Of a stretch of DNA of 64,000 nt, positions 25,967 through 35,678 are shown in pieces. This DNA is from JAXMCI01 sp046349435. Lineage in GTDB: Bacteria > Pseudomonadota > Alphaproteobacteria > Dongiales > Dongiaceae. Within the stretch, counting starts at the first letter, position 1. Every line of letters starts with the position of its first letter. The notes beneath the pieces were generated by a model. The model ran no database searches and was not told the DNA's origin. It saw nothing but the letters and a program-made list of their open reading frames with translations. Where the stretch lies: positions 62,001-126,000 of the forward strand of contig JAXMCI010000014.1 in the NCBI GenBank assembly GCA_046349435.1, given 5' to 3'. The position numbers and the translations under genes are program-made.

Positions 25967-26269
25967 TCAATCTGACGAGATCTCGTCATCAGGCTGCCGG
26001 GGCGGGTCGTCGGGAATGCCTTCGGCCAGGAAGTCGCGGGCGCCCATGGCATCGAGCTCCGCCCACAACGCATCCACGTCGAACGGCTCCTCCGCCATCG
26101 GCTCGAGGATGACCCTGTCGCCCTCCCTGCTGACGCGGACCTCGCTGCCCTGGAAGCGAAACTCCTCAGGCAGCCGCACCGCCTGGCTGCGGCCATGCAT
26201 GAACAGCTTCGCGGTCGCCTTTCCGCCCGAGGCAGTGGGCCGTCTCGCCATCGGAGAACTCGCCGCCAT
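25967..26269 (-). CDS. VapB/AbrB-type antitoxin, orphan
   Basis: A 100-residue protein with an AbrB/MazE swapped-hairpin domain at residues about 20-60 (KLFMHGRSQAVRLPEEFRF, VRVSREGDRVILEP). The acidic C terminus (FDVDALWAELDAMG) normally binds a VapC toxin. No PIN-domain toxin frame is present on either side, so it is an orphan or acts on a distant partner. AGAGGA precedes the ATG at 26269. It converges on the REC-kinase gene with 12 bases between stops. Confidence 0.85.
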   Translation of the reverse strand: MAASSPMARRPTASGGKATAKLFMHGRSQAVRLPEEFRFQGSEVRVSREGDRVILEPMAEEPFDVDALWAELDAMGARDFLAEGIPDDPPRQPDDEISSD

Positions 26270-26418
26270 CTTCGAAATCCTCTGATATCCATCTTTGGCA
26301 AATACATGCGATCAGGGCGTCGGCCAACGCCTCGAAGAGCTGCGGCAGCCGCGCCCCGAACACCGCGCACGTCCGGCGCTTTCTCGGGGAGCGCCGGGCC
26401 GCAGCGAGCAGGATACAG

Positions 26419-27554
26419 TCACGCGCCGCGGTAGATGCGGGGCACCGAGCGGCCGAGCGCGGTCAGCATGGCGAGCGGGCTGGATTGCTGCCAGGCGGCC
26501 AGCTCGGCGAGCGGGACCTCGCCGGCGGGTCCTGTCCCGGCGACCACGGCGGCGTCGCCGGGGCGGGCCTCGGGGCAGTGCTGCAGGCCGAGGATGGTGT
26601 TCTCCAGGCAGACCCTGAGGACCGGCGCGGGGCGTCCGCGGATCATCATGACGGCGGCGCCGGGCTGCGGACGATAGCCGTCCTGGATGCCGATCGGGAC
26701 GACGCCGACCGCGCCGGCCTGTTGCAGGTAGCCGGCCGCCGCCCGGCAGGGGATCGCCGACATGCACCAGCCGCGTCGAGGCCGCGGAACGCGGCCCGCA
26801 GGCCGAGGGCCGCCCAGCGCGCCGCGAGCGGCCCGGTCACCGGCGACAGGCCGTAGAGGAGATGGCCGGCGGCCACCGCGGTCCCCTGGTCGGCGATCCC
26901 GGCCACGAGCCCGGGGCTGGCCACCGACTGGATCACCGGCGGCGCGATGCCGTCCCGGCGAAGGGCGTCGACGAGCCGGTCGAACTCCGCGGTCCGGGCG
27001 ACGGCCCAGCGCTGCCCCGCCTCGTCCGCGAAGGGCAGATGGGTGTAGAGGGCGGCCAGGCTGAGCCCGCGCAGGCCGGCGATCCGCCGGACCAGCGCCG
27101 GCGCCCGATCCAGCGGCACGCCGAAGCGCCCGAAGCCGCAATCGACCTTCACGGCCACCGGCTGCGGCAGCGGGACGGCGCGCGCCAGCATCTCGGCGGC
27201 GCCCTCGCTGTCCAGCGTGGGCACCAGGCGGCAGGCGAGAACCTGCGCGATCTCCTCCGCCTGCAGCGGCCCGAAGAGCAGCAGCGGCGTGTCGACCCCG
27301 GCGGCCCGCACCGCCTGCGCGTCGCGCAGGCTGCCGGCCGCCAGCCAGTCGACCCCGCACCGCGCCAGGGTGCCGGCGACCGCGGCGGCGCGCGGGCCGT
27401 AGGCGTCGCCCTTGATCGCCGCGACGACGGCCCGCCCGCCCGCCAGGCGATCCCGGACGATGGCCAGGTTCGCCGCGATCGCGGCGAGATCGACCTCCAT
27501 GGCCGCGGGGTAGGGCCCGGGCCGGCCCATGCCCGCGATGGCGTCGCTCGCCAT
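26419..27554 (-). pseudogene. Alanine-racemase-family protein, frame disrupted
   Basis: Starting at 27554, eight bases after the GntR stop, the frame encodes the alanine racemase barrel: AAMEVDLAAIAANLAIVRDR, the PLP lysine in VVAAIKGDAYG, KVDCGFGRFGV and LAALYTHLPFADE. After GLRAAFR the conserved C-terminal domain is found in two other frames (STRLVHVGDPLPGG, then AAGYLQQAGAVGVVPIGIQD, VCLENTILGLQHCPE), so at least two single-base shifts lie between 26735 and 26790. The final frame ends properly at 26419. The sequence is divergent from housekeeping Alr. With hydantoinase genes nearby it could be a racemase for a pathway amino acid. Confidence 0.75.
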
Positions 27555-27562
27555 CGACCGGC

Positions 27563-28366
27563 CTAGCGGCCCCGCCGGGCGGCGCCGCGCTCGGGCGGCT
27601 GTTCCGAAAGGTCGATCGAGTCGGCGAGCGAGCTCCAGCCCCAGATGTAGGTCTGCAGCCGCTCGCCGATCAGCCTGATATGGGCGCGCGCCAGCGTGTC
27701 GGCGGCGGCGTGGTCGCCGGCCTCGATCGCCTCGATCAGGCCGCGATGCTCGTCGTGAACCCGGCCGAAATAGTCCTTGTAGACGGGACTCGAATGCTTG
27801 GCCGAGGACAGCAGGGCGAGCGACAGCCGATGGTACTGCGGCAGCAGCGACTTGAAGAGCTTGATCATGTGGCGGTTGCGCGCCGCCTTGGCGACGTTGA
27901 GATGGAAGGTGCTGTTGGCCTCGCTCATCGCCAGGTAGTCGTCGCGGTGGCTGGCCTCCTCGAGGACCGCCTCGGTCTCGCGCATCTGCTTGAGATCGGC
28001 CTCGGTGCGCCGCCGGGCGGCCCAGCGCGAGGTGACCCGCATGCACAGCTCCATCGCCTCGAGCAGCTCCGGGATCTCGTCGATGTCGAGCGGGCTGACG
28101 CTCGCCCCCCGATTGGGCAGCAGGCTGACGAAGCCCTCGGTCGCCAGCCGGATCAGCGCCTCGCGGACCGGCGTGCGGGAGACGCCGAACTCGGCGACCA
28201 GCGCCACCTCGTCGATGCCGCTGCCGGGCGGCATCTCCATCATCAGGATGCGCTGCTGCAGCGCCTCGTAGATCAGCTGGCTGCCCTTGCCCTTGGGCCG
28301 GCCGATCGGCCCGGCGGGCTTGCGCTTGCCGGCTGTCGCTGCGGGGGCGGGCGCGGTCCGGGGCAT
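27563..28366 (-). CDS. GntR-family transcriptional regulator (FCD domain)
   Basis: A 267-residue FadR/GntR regulator. An N-terminal winged helix (LIYEALQQRILMMEMPPGSG, ALVAEFGVSRTPVREALIRL, VSLLPNRGASV) is followed by an all-helical FCD ligand domain (FHLNVAKAARNRHMIKLF, HDEHRGLIEAIEAGD). It is divergent from the TRAP operon and upstream of the racemase, so it likely responds to the transported substrate. The ATG at 28366 was preferred over a start 49 codons upstream, whose extension is Arg/Gly-rich and runs into the promoter region. A basic GKRKPAGPIGRPKGKG stretch precedes the DNA-binding domain. Confidence 0.9.
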   Translation of the reverse strand: MPRTAPAPAATAGKRKPAGPIGRPKGKGSQLIYEALQQRILMMEMPPGSGIDEVALVAEFGVSRTPVREALIRLATEGFVSLLPNRGASVSPLDIDEIPELLEAMELCMRVTSRWAARRRTEADLKQMRETEAVLEEASHRDDYLAMSEANSTFHLNVAKAARNRHMIKLFKSLLPQYHRLSLALLSSAKHSSPVYKDYFGRVHDEHRGLIEAIEAGDHAAADTLARAHIRLIGERLQTYIWGWSSLADSIDLSEQPPERGAARRGR

Positions 28367-28518
28367 CGCGATCCATCGGCTCGGGGCGGGGCGATTCCCG
28401 GCATCGGGGCGGCCCGCCCGGGGTCTCCCGGCAAGGCTACGTCGGCCACCCCCGTCATTCAAGGCTGCGGCCCGCCCGGCCGCGCCGCGCCTGCCCGGCA
28501 TGAGTCCCGGCATGAGTA

Positions 28519-28547
28519 TTGTGCACCTTTAAAAATCTTTGTATAAA
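28519..28547 (+). promoter_or_regulatory. Predicted sigma-70-type promoter of the TRAP operon
   Basis: TTGTGC (28519-28524) and TATAAA (28542-28547) are separated by 17 bases in an AT-rich island of otherwise GC-rich DNA, about 105 bases before dctP. A TTTGTATAAAAT element overlapping the -10 could be a GntR operator half-site. Confidence 0.55.
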
Positions 28548-28652
28548 ATGCCTCGGTGGAGCCTGGGGCGGCAAGTGCCGCATCATCGCAGGCGCAAGCT
28601 CACATCCCGGCCCGGCAGCAAGGACCGCGCCGGATCGAGCAGGGAGACAGCC

Positions 28653-29654
28653 ATGAGACGCACCGTGAAGATCGCCGGCGCCGCCGCGGTATTGCTGATG
28701 CTGGGGGCGACCGCAGGCCATGCCGCAACCTACAAGTTCGACCTTTCGGACGAGTATTCGGGAGACGGGCCGACCGGGCAGGCCGAGGCCTACTTCGCCG
28801 ACCTCGTGAAGAAGAACAGCAACGGCCAGATCGAGATCACCGTCCATCTCGACGGCTCGCTCGGCTACAAGTCGGCGGACCACACCGCGGCGGTGCGCGA
28901 CGGCGCCATCGCCATGGCGAGCACGCCGGTCGACAAGCTCGGCGGCATCGCGCCGATCTTCGACTTCCAGAGCCTGCCCTTCATCGCGCCCTCCTACGCG
29001 AACCTGAAGGAGCTCACCGACATCTGCATGGCGGGCTACCGGGCCGAGGAGGCGAAGCAGAACCAGGTCATCCTGTTCACCGAGGCCTGGACCTCGACCG
29101 GCCTGTGGGCCCGCAAGGCGCTGGCGAGCCCGGCCGACCTGAAGGGCCTCAAGGTGCGGGCCTACGAGGCCATCGGCACCAAGACCTTCATCAATGCCGG
29201 GGCGGCGGCCATCCAGATGTCGTGGTCGGACGTGGTGCCCGCGCTGACCACCCACACGATCGACGCCGTGCTGACCTCCGACGAGGGCGGGGTCGACGCC
29301 AAGTTCTGGGAGCTCGGGGTGAAGTACTTCAACTCGATCGGCTTCCAGCAGGGCATCAGCATCGTCACGATGAACAAGGATGCCTTCAACAGCCTGCCGG
29401 CGGACCTGCAGAAGGTCCTGCTCGACGCCGCCGCCGCGGCCGACAAGTTCTCCTGGGACGCCCTCAACGGCCGGGTCGACAAGAACAAGAAGGTCATGGC
29501 TGCGGCGGGCGCCACCTTCGTGGACGACGTCCCGGCCCCCGTCATCCAGGCGCTGCGCGACGCCGGGGCGCCCTATCTCGAGGAATGGAAGAAGAAGATG
29601 GGGCCGAAGGGCGACGCCATCCTGGCCGACTACCAGGCGCATATGAGCCACTAG
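28653..29654 (+). CDS. TRAP transporter substrate-binding protein, DctP family
   Basis: A 333-residue periplasmic solute receptor with signal peptide MRRTVKIAGAAAVLLMLGAT ending before ATYKFDLSDE. The DctP fold is visible in YFADLVKKNSNGQIEITVHL, MASTPVDKLGGIAPIFDFQS, the carboxylate-binding region LKGLKVRAYEAIGTKTF and DVVPALTTHTIDAVLTSDEG. AGGGAGA precedes the ATG. It is the first gene of a dctPQM set opposite the GntR regulator. Ligand cannot be read from sequence; neighbouring hydantoinase and amine-dehydrogenase-like genes suggest a nitrogen-containing organic acid. Confidence 0.93.
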   Translation: MRRTVKIAGAAAVLLMLGATAGHAATYKFDLSDEYSGDGPTGQAEAYFADLVKKNSNGQIEITVHLDGSLGYKSADHTAAVRDGAIAMASTPVDKLGGIAPIFDFQSLPFIAPSYANLKELTDICMAGYRAEEAKQNQVILFTEAWTSTGLWARKALASPADLKGLKVRAYEAIGTKTFINAGAAAIQMSWSDVVPALTTHTIDAVLTSDEGGVDAKFWELGVKYFNSIGFQQGISIVTMNKDAFNSLPADLQKVLLDAAAAADKFSWDALNGRVDKNKKVMAAAGATFVDDVPAPVIQALRDAGAPYLEEWKKKMGPKGDAILADYQAHMSH

Positions 29655-29699
29655 CCACCAGCCACTAGCCGCCCGGTCGCGCGATCGGGCAAGACGGCG

Positions 29700-29731
29700 C
29701 GCTCGAGGCCCAAGGCGGCGCCTCGAGCGCG
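29700..29731 (+). promoter_or_regulatory. Intercistronic hairpin between dctP and dctQ
   Basis: GCGCTCGAGGC and GCCTCGAGCGC are perfect 11-base inverted arms around a 10-base loop. A second, imperfect hairpin (GCCCGGTC, GATCGGGC) lies just upstream at about 29671-29690. Such structures after a binding-protein gene usually protect its mRNA 3' end and lower expression of the membrane subunits. Confidence 0.55.
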
Positions 29732-29784
29732 TACGCCGCGGAGCCGGCGGACGCGGCGCAGCATGGCAGCAGGGGGCGAGGCCG

Positions 29785-30321
29785 ATGGCGGCGATCCTGG
29801 CATTGCGGGCGGTCTCGGTCGCGCTGTCCCGGGCAGGCGCCCTGGCGGCCATCGCCATCCTGGTGCTGTGCGTCGGGATCATCCTGACGGAGATCGTGCT
29901 GCGCACGCTCTTCACCATGTCGACCCTGGTCAGCACCGAGTACGTCGCCTACGGCATGGCGGCGATGTCGTTCCTGGCGCTCGGCGAATGCCTGGACCGC
30001 GGCGGGCTGATCCGCCTCGCGATGATCTTCTCGGTGCTGCCCGACCGGCTGCGCCGCGCGCTGGAATGCCTCGTCTGCCTGCTGACGCTGGGCGCGATCT
30101 TCGTGCCGCTCTGGTACTTCGGCCGCAGCGTCGTCCTCAACTACCGCAGCGGCTTCACCAGCGGCACGATCTCGGAGATGCCGCTGTGGATCCCCGAGTT
30201 CGGCATGTGGATCGGCATCGCGATCTTCTGGCTGCGGCTGCTCTCCTACGGCCTGCTGGTCGCGGTCGGGCTGGAGGCGGTCGACCTCGACAAGTCGACC
30301 AAGATGATCGGCAACGAATGA
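29785..30321 (+). CDS. TRAP transporter small permease, DctQ family
   Basis: A 178-residue four-helix membrane protein (LAAIAILVLCVGIILTEIVL, YVAYGMAAMSFLALGECL, ECLVCLLTLGAIFVPLWYFG, WIGIAIFWLRLLSYGLLVAV). It follows dctP and precedes dctM, giving the canonical order. DctQ forms the stator-like small subunit that associates with DctM in sodium-driven, receptor-dependent uptake. ATG at 29785 with a Gly-rich, purine-rich leader. Confidence 0.9.
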   Translation: MAAILALRAVSVALSRAGALAAIAILVLCVGIILTEIVLRTLFTMSTLVSTEYVAYGMAAMSFLALGECLDRGGLIRLAMIFSVLPDRLRRALECLVCLLTLGAIFVPLWYFGRSVVLNYRSGFTSGTISEMPLWIPEFGMWIGIAIFWLRLLSYGLLVAVGLEAVDLDKSTKMIGNE

Positions 30322-30373
30322 TGGTCCGCCCGGCCATCCGGCCGCACTCGCGCGGCGATCGCAGGAGCGCGAC

Positions 30374-31684
30374 ATGGACGCCCTGATCAACGCCGGCCTG
30401 CTGCTCCTCTTCGTCTTCCTCTATCTCGGCCTCGGCGTCTGGATCTTCGCGGGGGTGATGCTGGTCGGGCTCTCGGCCCTCTACTTCCGGCTCGGCCTGC
30501 CGATCGACCGCATCGGCGCCATCGTCAAGGGCACGATGTGGAGCAACGCCGACAGCTGGGAGATCTCGGCCGTCCCGGTCTTCATGTGGATGGGCGACCT
30601 GATCTTCCGCACCGACATCTCGCAGCGGCTGTTCCGCGGCCTGTCGCCCTGGGTCGGCCCGCTGCCCGGGCGGCTCGCCCACACCAACGTGATCGGCAGC
30701 GCGCTCTTCGCGGCGGTCTGCGGCTCCAGCGTCGCGACCACCGCGACGATCGGCAAGATCACGCTGCGCGAGCTGCTGAGCCGCGGCTACGACAACAACC
30801 TGGCGGTGGGATCGCTGGCCGCCTCGGGCGCGCTCGGCATCATGATCCCGCCCTCGATCGTGATGATCATCTACGGGGTGATGACCAACACCTCGATCGC
30901 CCGGCTGTTCGCGGCGGGCTTCCTGCCCGGGCTGCTGTGCGTCGTGCTCTATTCCGGCTACATCGCGGCGGTCGGCCTGATCAGGCCCTCCGCCACGCCG
31001 GCGCCGGCGGAGCGCTACACCCGCGCCGACCGCATCAGGGGCCTGCGCGACCTCGGGCCGCTGCTGTTCCTCATCCTGATCGTGCTGGGCAGCATCTACA
31101 GCGGCGTCGCGACCCCGAACGAGGCCGGCAGCATGGGCCTCGCCGCCACCCTGGTGGTGATCGTCGCCACCGGCCAGTTCCGCTGGAAGATGCTGATCGA
31201 CTCGCTGTTCAGCACGGTCTGCCTGACCAGCATGCTGCTGACCATCGTCATCACCGCCGCCTTCATGTCGGCGGCGATCTCCTATCTCCACCTGCCGCAG
31301 CAGGCCGCCGCCTACGTCGCCCAGATGAACATCGGGCCGATCGAGTTTCTGGCCGTGCTCGGCGCCTTCTACGTCTTCCTCGGCCTGTTCCTCGAGGGTG
31401 TGTCGATCTTCGTCACCACCCTGCCGCTGGCCTATCCGGTGATCGTGCGCCTCGGCTTCGACCCGGTCTGGTTCGGCATCTTCCTGGTGATCGCGGTCGA
31501 GCTCGGCTGCCTGTCGCCGCCGGTCGGGGTCAATCTCTACGTGCTGCAGGGCCTGACCGGGCAGTCGCTCGGGCGCCTCGCGATCGCCACCATCCCGTTC
31601 TGCCTGCTGCTGCTGCTGAGCTGCGTGCTGATCACGATCTTCCCGCAGATCGTGCTCTGGCTGCCCCACCTGCTCTACGACTGA
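30374..31684 (+). CDS. TRAP transporter large permease, DctM family
   Basis: A 436-residue, roughly 12-helix membrane protein starting MDALINAGLLLLFVFLYLGL. Family hallmarks include VFMWMGDLIFRTDISQRLFR, CGSSVATTATIGKITL, GALGIMIPPSIVMIIYGVMT, PNEAGSMGLAATL and the C-terminal LGCLSPPVGVNLYVLQGL. It carries the transport pathway of the DctPQM system. It ends 42 bases before the convergent hydantoinase B gene. The coding frame is intact. Confidence 0.94.
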   Translation: MDALINAGLLLLFVFLYLGLGVWIFAGVMLVGLSALYFRLGLPIDRIGAIVKGTMWSNADSWEISAVPVFMWMGDLIFRTDISQRLFRGLSPWVGPLPGRLAHTNVIGSALFAAVCGSSVATTATIGKITLRELLSRGYDNNLAVGSLAASGALGIMIPPSIVMIIYGVMTNTSIARLFAAGFLPGLLCVVLYSGYIAAVGLIRPSATPAPAERYTRADRIRGLRDLGPLLFLILIVLGSIYSGVATPNEAGSMGLAATLVVIVATGQFRWKMLIDSLFSTVCLTSMLLTIVITAAFMSAAISYLHLPQQAAAYVAQMNIGPIEFLAVLGAFYVFLGLFLEGVSIFVTTLPLAYPVIVRLGFDPVWFGIFLVIAVELGCLSPPVGVNLYVLQGLTGQSLGRLAIATIPFCLLLLLSCVLITIFPQIVLWLPHLLYD

Positions 31685-31726
31685 TCGAGAGCGCTCCGGG
31701 CGCGGGCCGGCACCGGCCGGCCGCGC

Positions 31727-33427
31727 TCAGTCTCCGTCGGCGCGCGATGCCGCGGCGACCCAGCGGTCGGTGACCTTGCCGTCGCGGCGATCACGCGCGA
31801 TCGCCTCGGGGTCGCGGGCGCGGAACGGGCCGAAGCCGCCGCCGCCGGGAGTCTCGACGCGGATCCGGCCGCCGACCGGGATGTCGACGGTGCATTTGGA
31901 GCGCAGCACGCGATGCTCGCCCTCCGGATCGTAGATGAAGCGGGCGGGCTGGGCCGGCTGCCCGCCGGCCAGCCCCCAGGGGGCGAAGGTGCGGCCGTCG
32001 GAGAGAATGGTGCAGGTGGTGCCGGCATAGGGGAACTCGAACTCGCGCCTGACGCCGAGCCCGCCGCGGAACCGGCCCGCGCCGCAGCTGTCCGGGATCA
32101 GCTCGTAGCGGCTGATCGCGATCGGGTAGTTGAGCTCGACCTCCTCGATCGGCGCGTTCTCGGTGTTCTGCAGGTTGGTCTGCACGGCGTCGGGGCCGTC
32201 CTTGGTCGGCCGCCCGCCATTGCCGCCGGCGATCGTCTCCATGTAGCAGTAGTACTCGCGGCTGCGCGGATCGACGCCGCCGAACCCGACATTGACGATC
32301 AGCCCCTTGCCGGCCGCCGGCACCTTGTCCGGCAGCGCCGGGTGCAGCGCCAGGAACACCACCTCCGCGAGCCGCGCGGCCAGCTCCCAGCCGCCGACCA
32401 CGGCGCCCGGCCGGACCGCGGTGCAGACCAGCCCGTCCGGCCCGTCGAGGTGGATGCGGCGCAGGAAGCCGTCATTGACCGGGACCCGGTTGTCGACCAG
32501 GCAGCGGATGACGAAGGCGACGGTGCAGAGCGCCATCGAGCGGGTGCAGTTCATCGGGCTCGGGCGCTGCTCGGAGGAGCCGCTGACGTCGAGATGGACA
32601 TGGCCGTCGCGGATCGTGATGCGGGCCTTGAGGCGCACCGGCTGGTCGGTGAAGCCGTCGTCGTCGCGGCAGCCTTCCGCCTCGTACACGCCTTCCGGCA
32701 GCTTGCGGATCTCGCTGTCGGTCCAGCGCTCGGTGTAGCTGATCAGCTCGTCGTAGAACGCCTCGAGCATGCCGCCGGGGTGGCGCTTGTAGAGCGCCGC
32801 CAGCCGGCGGGCGCCGACCACGTTGGCCGACATCTGCGCGCGCAGGTCGCCGTTGGTCTCCCGCGGCGCCCGGATGTTGGCGAGGATCAGGTTCAGCACG
32901 TTGGGGTCGATGGCGCCGGCCGAGGCGACCCGGGTCGGCGGCAGGATGATGCCCTCCTGGAAGATCTCGCGGCTGACCCCGAGGCTGGCCGGAGCCGAGC
33001 CGCCGACATCGACATGGTGCGCCATGTTGGCGAGATAGCCGATGCGCACCCCGTCGATCTCGACCGGCGAGATCACCGTGATGTCGTTGAGGTGGCTGGT
33101 GCCGCGATGGGCGTCGTTGACCAGGTAGGCGTCGCCGGCGTGCATGTTCTGCGGCCCGATCTCGCGGATCGAGACCGGCACGATGGAGGCCATCGAGACG
33201 AGGTGCGCCGGCTGGGCGAAGGACTGGGCGACGCAGCGGAAGCCCGGGTCGAAGAAGGCGCAGGAGAAGTCCGCGCGGGTCTTGATGTTGGTCGAGTAGG
33301 CCGCCCGCCGGATGGTGACCGCCATCTCCTCGGTGATGTTGAGGAGCGCGTTGCGGATGACCTCGAAGGAGACCGGGTCGAGCCGGTTGTTCCGGGGGGG
33401 TCGCGCTTCGTGTTGGGGCTCGCTCAC
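31727..33427 (-). CDS. Hydantoinase/oxoprolinase B subunit (HyuB)
   Basis: A 566-residue HyuB-family subunit: LDPVSFEVIRNALLNITEEM, TIRRAAYSTNIKTRADFSCA, VNDAHRGTSHLNDIT, a metal-site region NMAHHVDVGGSAP and a C-terminal GAGRFRGGLGVRREFEFPY. With HyuA it forms an ATP-dependent ring-opening enzyme such as N-methylhydantoinase or 5-oxoprolinase, or a related acetone-carboxylase-like complex. The GTG start overlaps the hyuA stop by four bases (GTGA), so the subunits are co-translated. Substrate is not decidable from sequence. Confidence 0.92.
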   Translation of the reverse strand: MSEPQHEARPPRNNRLDPVSFEVIRNALLNITEEMAVTIRRAAYSTNIKTRADFSCAFFDPGFRCVAQSFAQPAHLVSMASIVPVSIREIGPQNMHAGDAYLVNDAHRGTSHLNDITVISPVEIDGVRIGYLANMAHHVDVGGSAPASLGVSREIFQEGIILPPTRVASAGAIDPNVLNLILANIRAPRETNGDLRAQMSANVVGARRLAALYKRHPGGMLEAFYDELISYTERWTDSEIRKLPEGVYEAEGCRDDDGFTDQPVRLKARITIRDGHVHLDVSGSSEQRPSPMNCTRSMALCTVAFVIRCLVDNRVPVNDGFLRRIHLDGPDGLVCTAVRPGAVVGGWELAARLAEVVFLALHPALPDKVPAAGKGLIVNVGFGGVDPRSREYYCYMETIAGGNGGRPTKDGPDAVQTNLQNTENAPIEEVELNYPIAISRYELIPDSCGAGRFRGGLGVRREFEFPYAGTTCTILSDGRTFAPWGLAGGQPAQPARFIYDPEGEHRVLRSKCTVDIPVGGRIRVETPGGGGFGPFRARDPEAIARDRRDGKVTDRWVAAASRADGD

Positions 33428-35595
33428 AGGGTCCTCCCCGGCTGGTCGGATGCATCCGGCGCGGTGCCGCCCGCCCCGGTCGAGACGAGGATGCTGCCGA
33501 CCGGCTCCACCGTGGCGACGGCCCCGGGCGGCAGGACCAGGGTCGTGTCCATCTGCTCGACGATGGCCGGGCCGGAGAAGCGGTCGCCGGCGCAGAGCCT
33601 CGACCGGTCGTAGATGTCGGTATCGACCGGCGGCGCGCGGAAGTCGAAATGCACCTTGCGCCGCGCCTTGATCGCGCGCTCGGGGCCGTCCTCGGCCTGC
33701 GGCAGCCGGCGCACGATCGGCCGCTTCACCCGTCCGGTGCCGTTGAGGCGCAGATTGACCAGCCGCGTCGGCTCGCCGTGGTTGGCGAAGCCGTAGGCCT
33801 CGGCGTGGCGGGCATGGAAGGCCGCGGTCAGCCCGGCGAGGGTCGTCCGGTCGATCGCGGCGGGCACCGGCAGCTTGAGCTGGAAGGACTGCCCGACATA
33901 GCACATCTCGACCTCGCGGCTGATCAGCATGTCGCCGGCCGCGACCCCCTCCTCGCGCAGCAGCGTGCCGACCCCGGCCTCCATCTCGGCATAGATCGCG
34001 GCGAGCTCGGCCGGGTCCGCGGCCGCCTCGGCCTTCATGTAGGTCCGCACCAGATCGTGCTTGAGGTCGCTCGCCAGCAGGCCCACCGCCGAGTTCAGGC
34101 CGGGAATCGGCGGCACCAGCACCGTCGGCACGCCGAGCGCCCGCCCGATGGCGACGGCCTGCAGCGGCCCCGCCCCGCCCGAGGGCACCAGCACGTAGTC
34201 CCGCGGATCGATGCCCTGCTCCACCGAGATGAAGTAGAGCGCGCTGGTCATCTTGGCGTTGGCGATGTCGAGGATCGCCTGCGCGGCCTCGATCACCCCG
34301 AGCCCCGCCGGCACCGCCACCTTGTCGCGGACCGCCCGCTCGGCCCGCTCGCGGTCGAGCCGGACGGCGCCGCCGAGAAAATAATCCGGGTCGATCCGGC
34401 CGAGCACGACGTTCGCGTCGGTCAGCGTCGGGTCCTCGCCGCCCTGGCCGTAGCAGGCCGGGCCAGGCACCGCGCCGGCGCTCTGCGGTCCGACGCTGAG
34501 CGCCCCGCCGGGGTCGACCTGGGCGATGCTGCCGCCGCCGGCGCCGATCTCGACCAGGCTGATCACCGGGGTGAGCACGGGATAGCCCTGCCCCTTCGGC
34601 GAGGTGACGTTGGCGATCGCCGCCGCGCCGACCTCGAACTGCTCGGCGATCTGCGGCAGCCCGTCATTGACCAGCGCCGCCTTGGCCGTGGTGCCGCCGA
34701 TGTCCAGCGCCAGCAGGTTGCGGAAGCCGGAGAGCTCGGCGACGAAGGCCGCGCCGATCACGCCGGCGGCCGGCCCCGACTCGACGAGGTGGACCGGCAG
34801 CCGCTTGGCGGTGTCGGCCGCCATGATGCCGCCGGCCGAGGTCATGAGATGCAGGCCCGGGCCGATGCCGCGCTGGCGCAGCCGGTCCTCGAGGCGGCCG
34901 ACATAGGGCGTGATGCGCGGCAGCAGCACGGCATTGACCACGGCGGTGCTGGTCCGCGGATACTCGCGGAACTCCGGGCAGACGTCGGACGAGAGCACGA
35001 CCGGGATATCCGGGCATTCGTCGCGCAGGATGCGCCCGGCGAGCCGTTCGTGGGCGGGATCGCGATAGGCGTGCAGGAAGGCGACGGCGATCGCCTCGAC
35101 CCCTTCCCCGGCGAGGAAGCGCGCCGCCTCGCGCAGCGCCGCCTCGTCGAGGGGGACGCGCACCGTGCCGTCGGCGGCGATCCGCTCCGGCACGCCGACC
35201 GACAGGTAGCGGGGGATCAGCGGCCGCACCTTGTCGTAGAAGACGTCGTAGAGGTTCGGCCGCGTCTGGTAGGCGATCTCGAGCACGTCGCGGAACCCGG
35301 CCGAGGTGACCAGCCCGGCCTTGGCGCCCTTGCCCTCGATGATGGTGTTGGTGGCGATGGTGGTGCCGTGCACCACGAAGGAGATCTGCGCGGGATCGAG
35401 CCCGTGCCGGGCGAGGAGCTGGTCGATGCCGGCGATGCAGCCCTGCGAGGGATCGGCCGGCACGGTGTGCACCTTGGCGACGAGGATGGCGCCGGAGCCC
35501 TCCTCCACCGCCACGATGTCGGTGAAGGTGCCGCCGACATCGACGCCGACCCGGTAGCGGGCGCCGGCCGAAGACGAATTCCTGTGCTTGTCCAC
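33424..35595 (-). CDS. Hydantoinase/oxoprolinase A subunit (HyuA)
   Basis: A 723-residue HyuA with the actin-like ATPase core: YRVGVDVGGTFTDIVAVEEG at the N terminus, VVHGTTIATNTIIEGKG, LLALDIGGTTAKAALVNDG, IGAGGGSIAQVDPGGALSVG and FISVEQGIDPRDYVLVPSGG. It hydrolyses ATP to activate a cyclic amide for ring opening with HyuB. GTG start at 35595 after GAGGCCTGATC. It is the promoter-proximal gene of the hyuAB pair and has a consensus-like promoter about 85 bases upstream. Confidence 0.93.
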   Translation of the reverse strand: MDKHRNSSSAGARYRVGVDVGGTFTDIVAVEEGSGAILVAKVHTVPADPSQGCIAGIDQLLARHGLDPAQISFVVHGTTIATNTIIEGKGAKAGLVTSAGFRDVLEIAYQTRPNLYDVFYDKVRPLIPRYLSVGVPERIAADGTVRVPLDEAALREAARFLAGEGVEAIAVAFLHAYRDPAHERLAGRILRDECPDIPVVLSSDVCPEFREYPRTSTAVVNAVLLPRITPYVGRLEDRLRQRGIGPGLHLMTSAGGIMAADTAKRLPVHLVESGPAAGVIGAAFVAELSGFRNLLALDIGGTTAKAALVNDGLPQIAEQFEVGAAAIANVTSPKGQGYPVLTPVISLVEIGAGGGSIAQVDPGGALSVGPQSAGAVPGPACYGQGGEDPTLTDANVVLGRIDPDYFLGGAVRLDRERAERAVRDKVAVPAGLGVIEAAQAILDIANAKMTSALYFISVEQGIDPRDYVLVPSGGAGPLQAVAIGRALGVPTVLVPPIPGLNSAVGLLASDLKHDLVRTYMKAEAAADPAELAAIYAEMEAGVGTLLREEGVAAGDMLISREVEMCYVGQSFQLKLPVPAAIDRTTLAGLTAAFHARHAEAYGFANHGEPTRLVNLRLNGTGRVKRPIVRRLPQAEDGPERAIKARRKVHFDFRAPPVDTDIYDRSRLCAGDRFSGPAIVEQMDTTLVLPPGAVATVEPVGSILVSTGAGGTAPDASDQPGRTL

Positions 35596-35678
35596 GATCA
35601 GGCCTCGCCTGGTTGGGCCGCCGGCTGCCCGGGCAGAGACGCTCGCCCGCAGAACCCACCCGCCGACGTCGGCCGATT

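Noticed and set aside
26419..27554. Housekeeping alanine racemase
   Set aside because: Key motifs are divergent (IKGDAYG rather than VKADAYG, IGIQDGY rather than VGYADGY), and the gene is broken and sits in a catabolic cluster.
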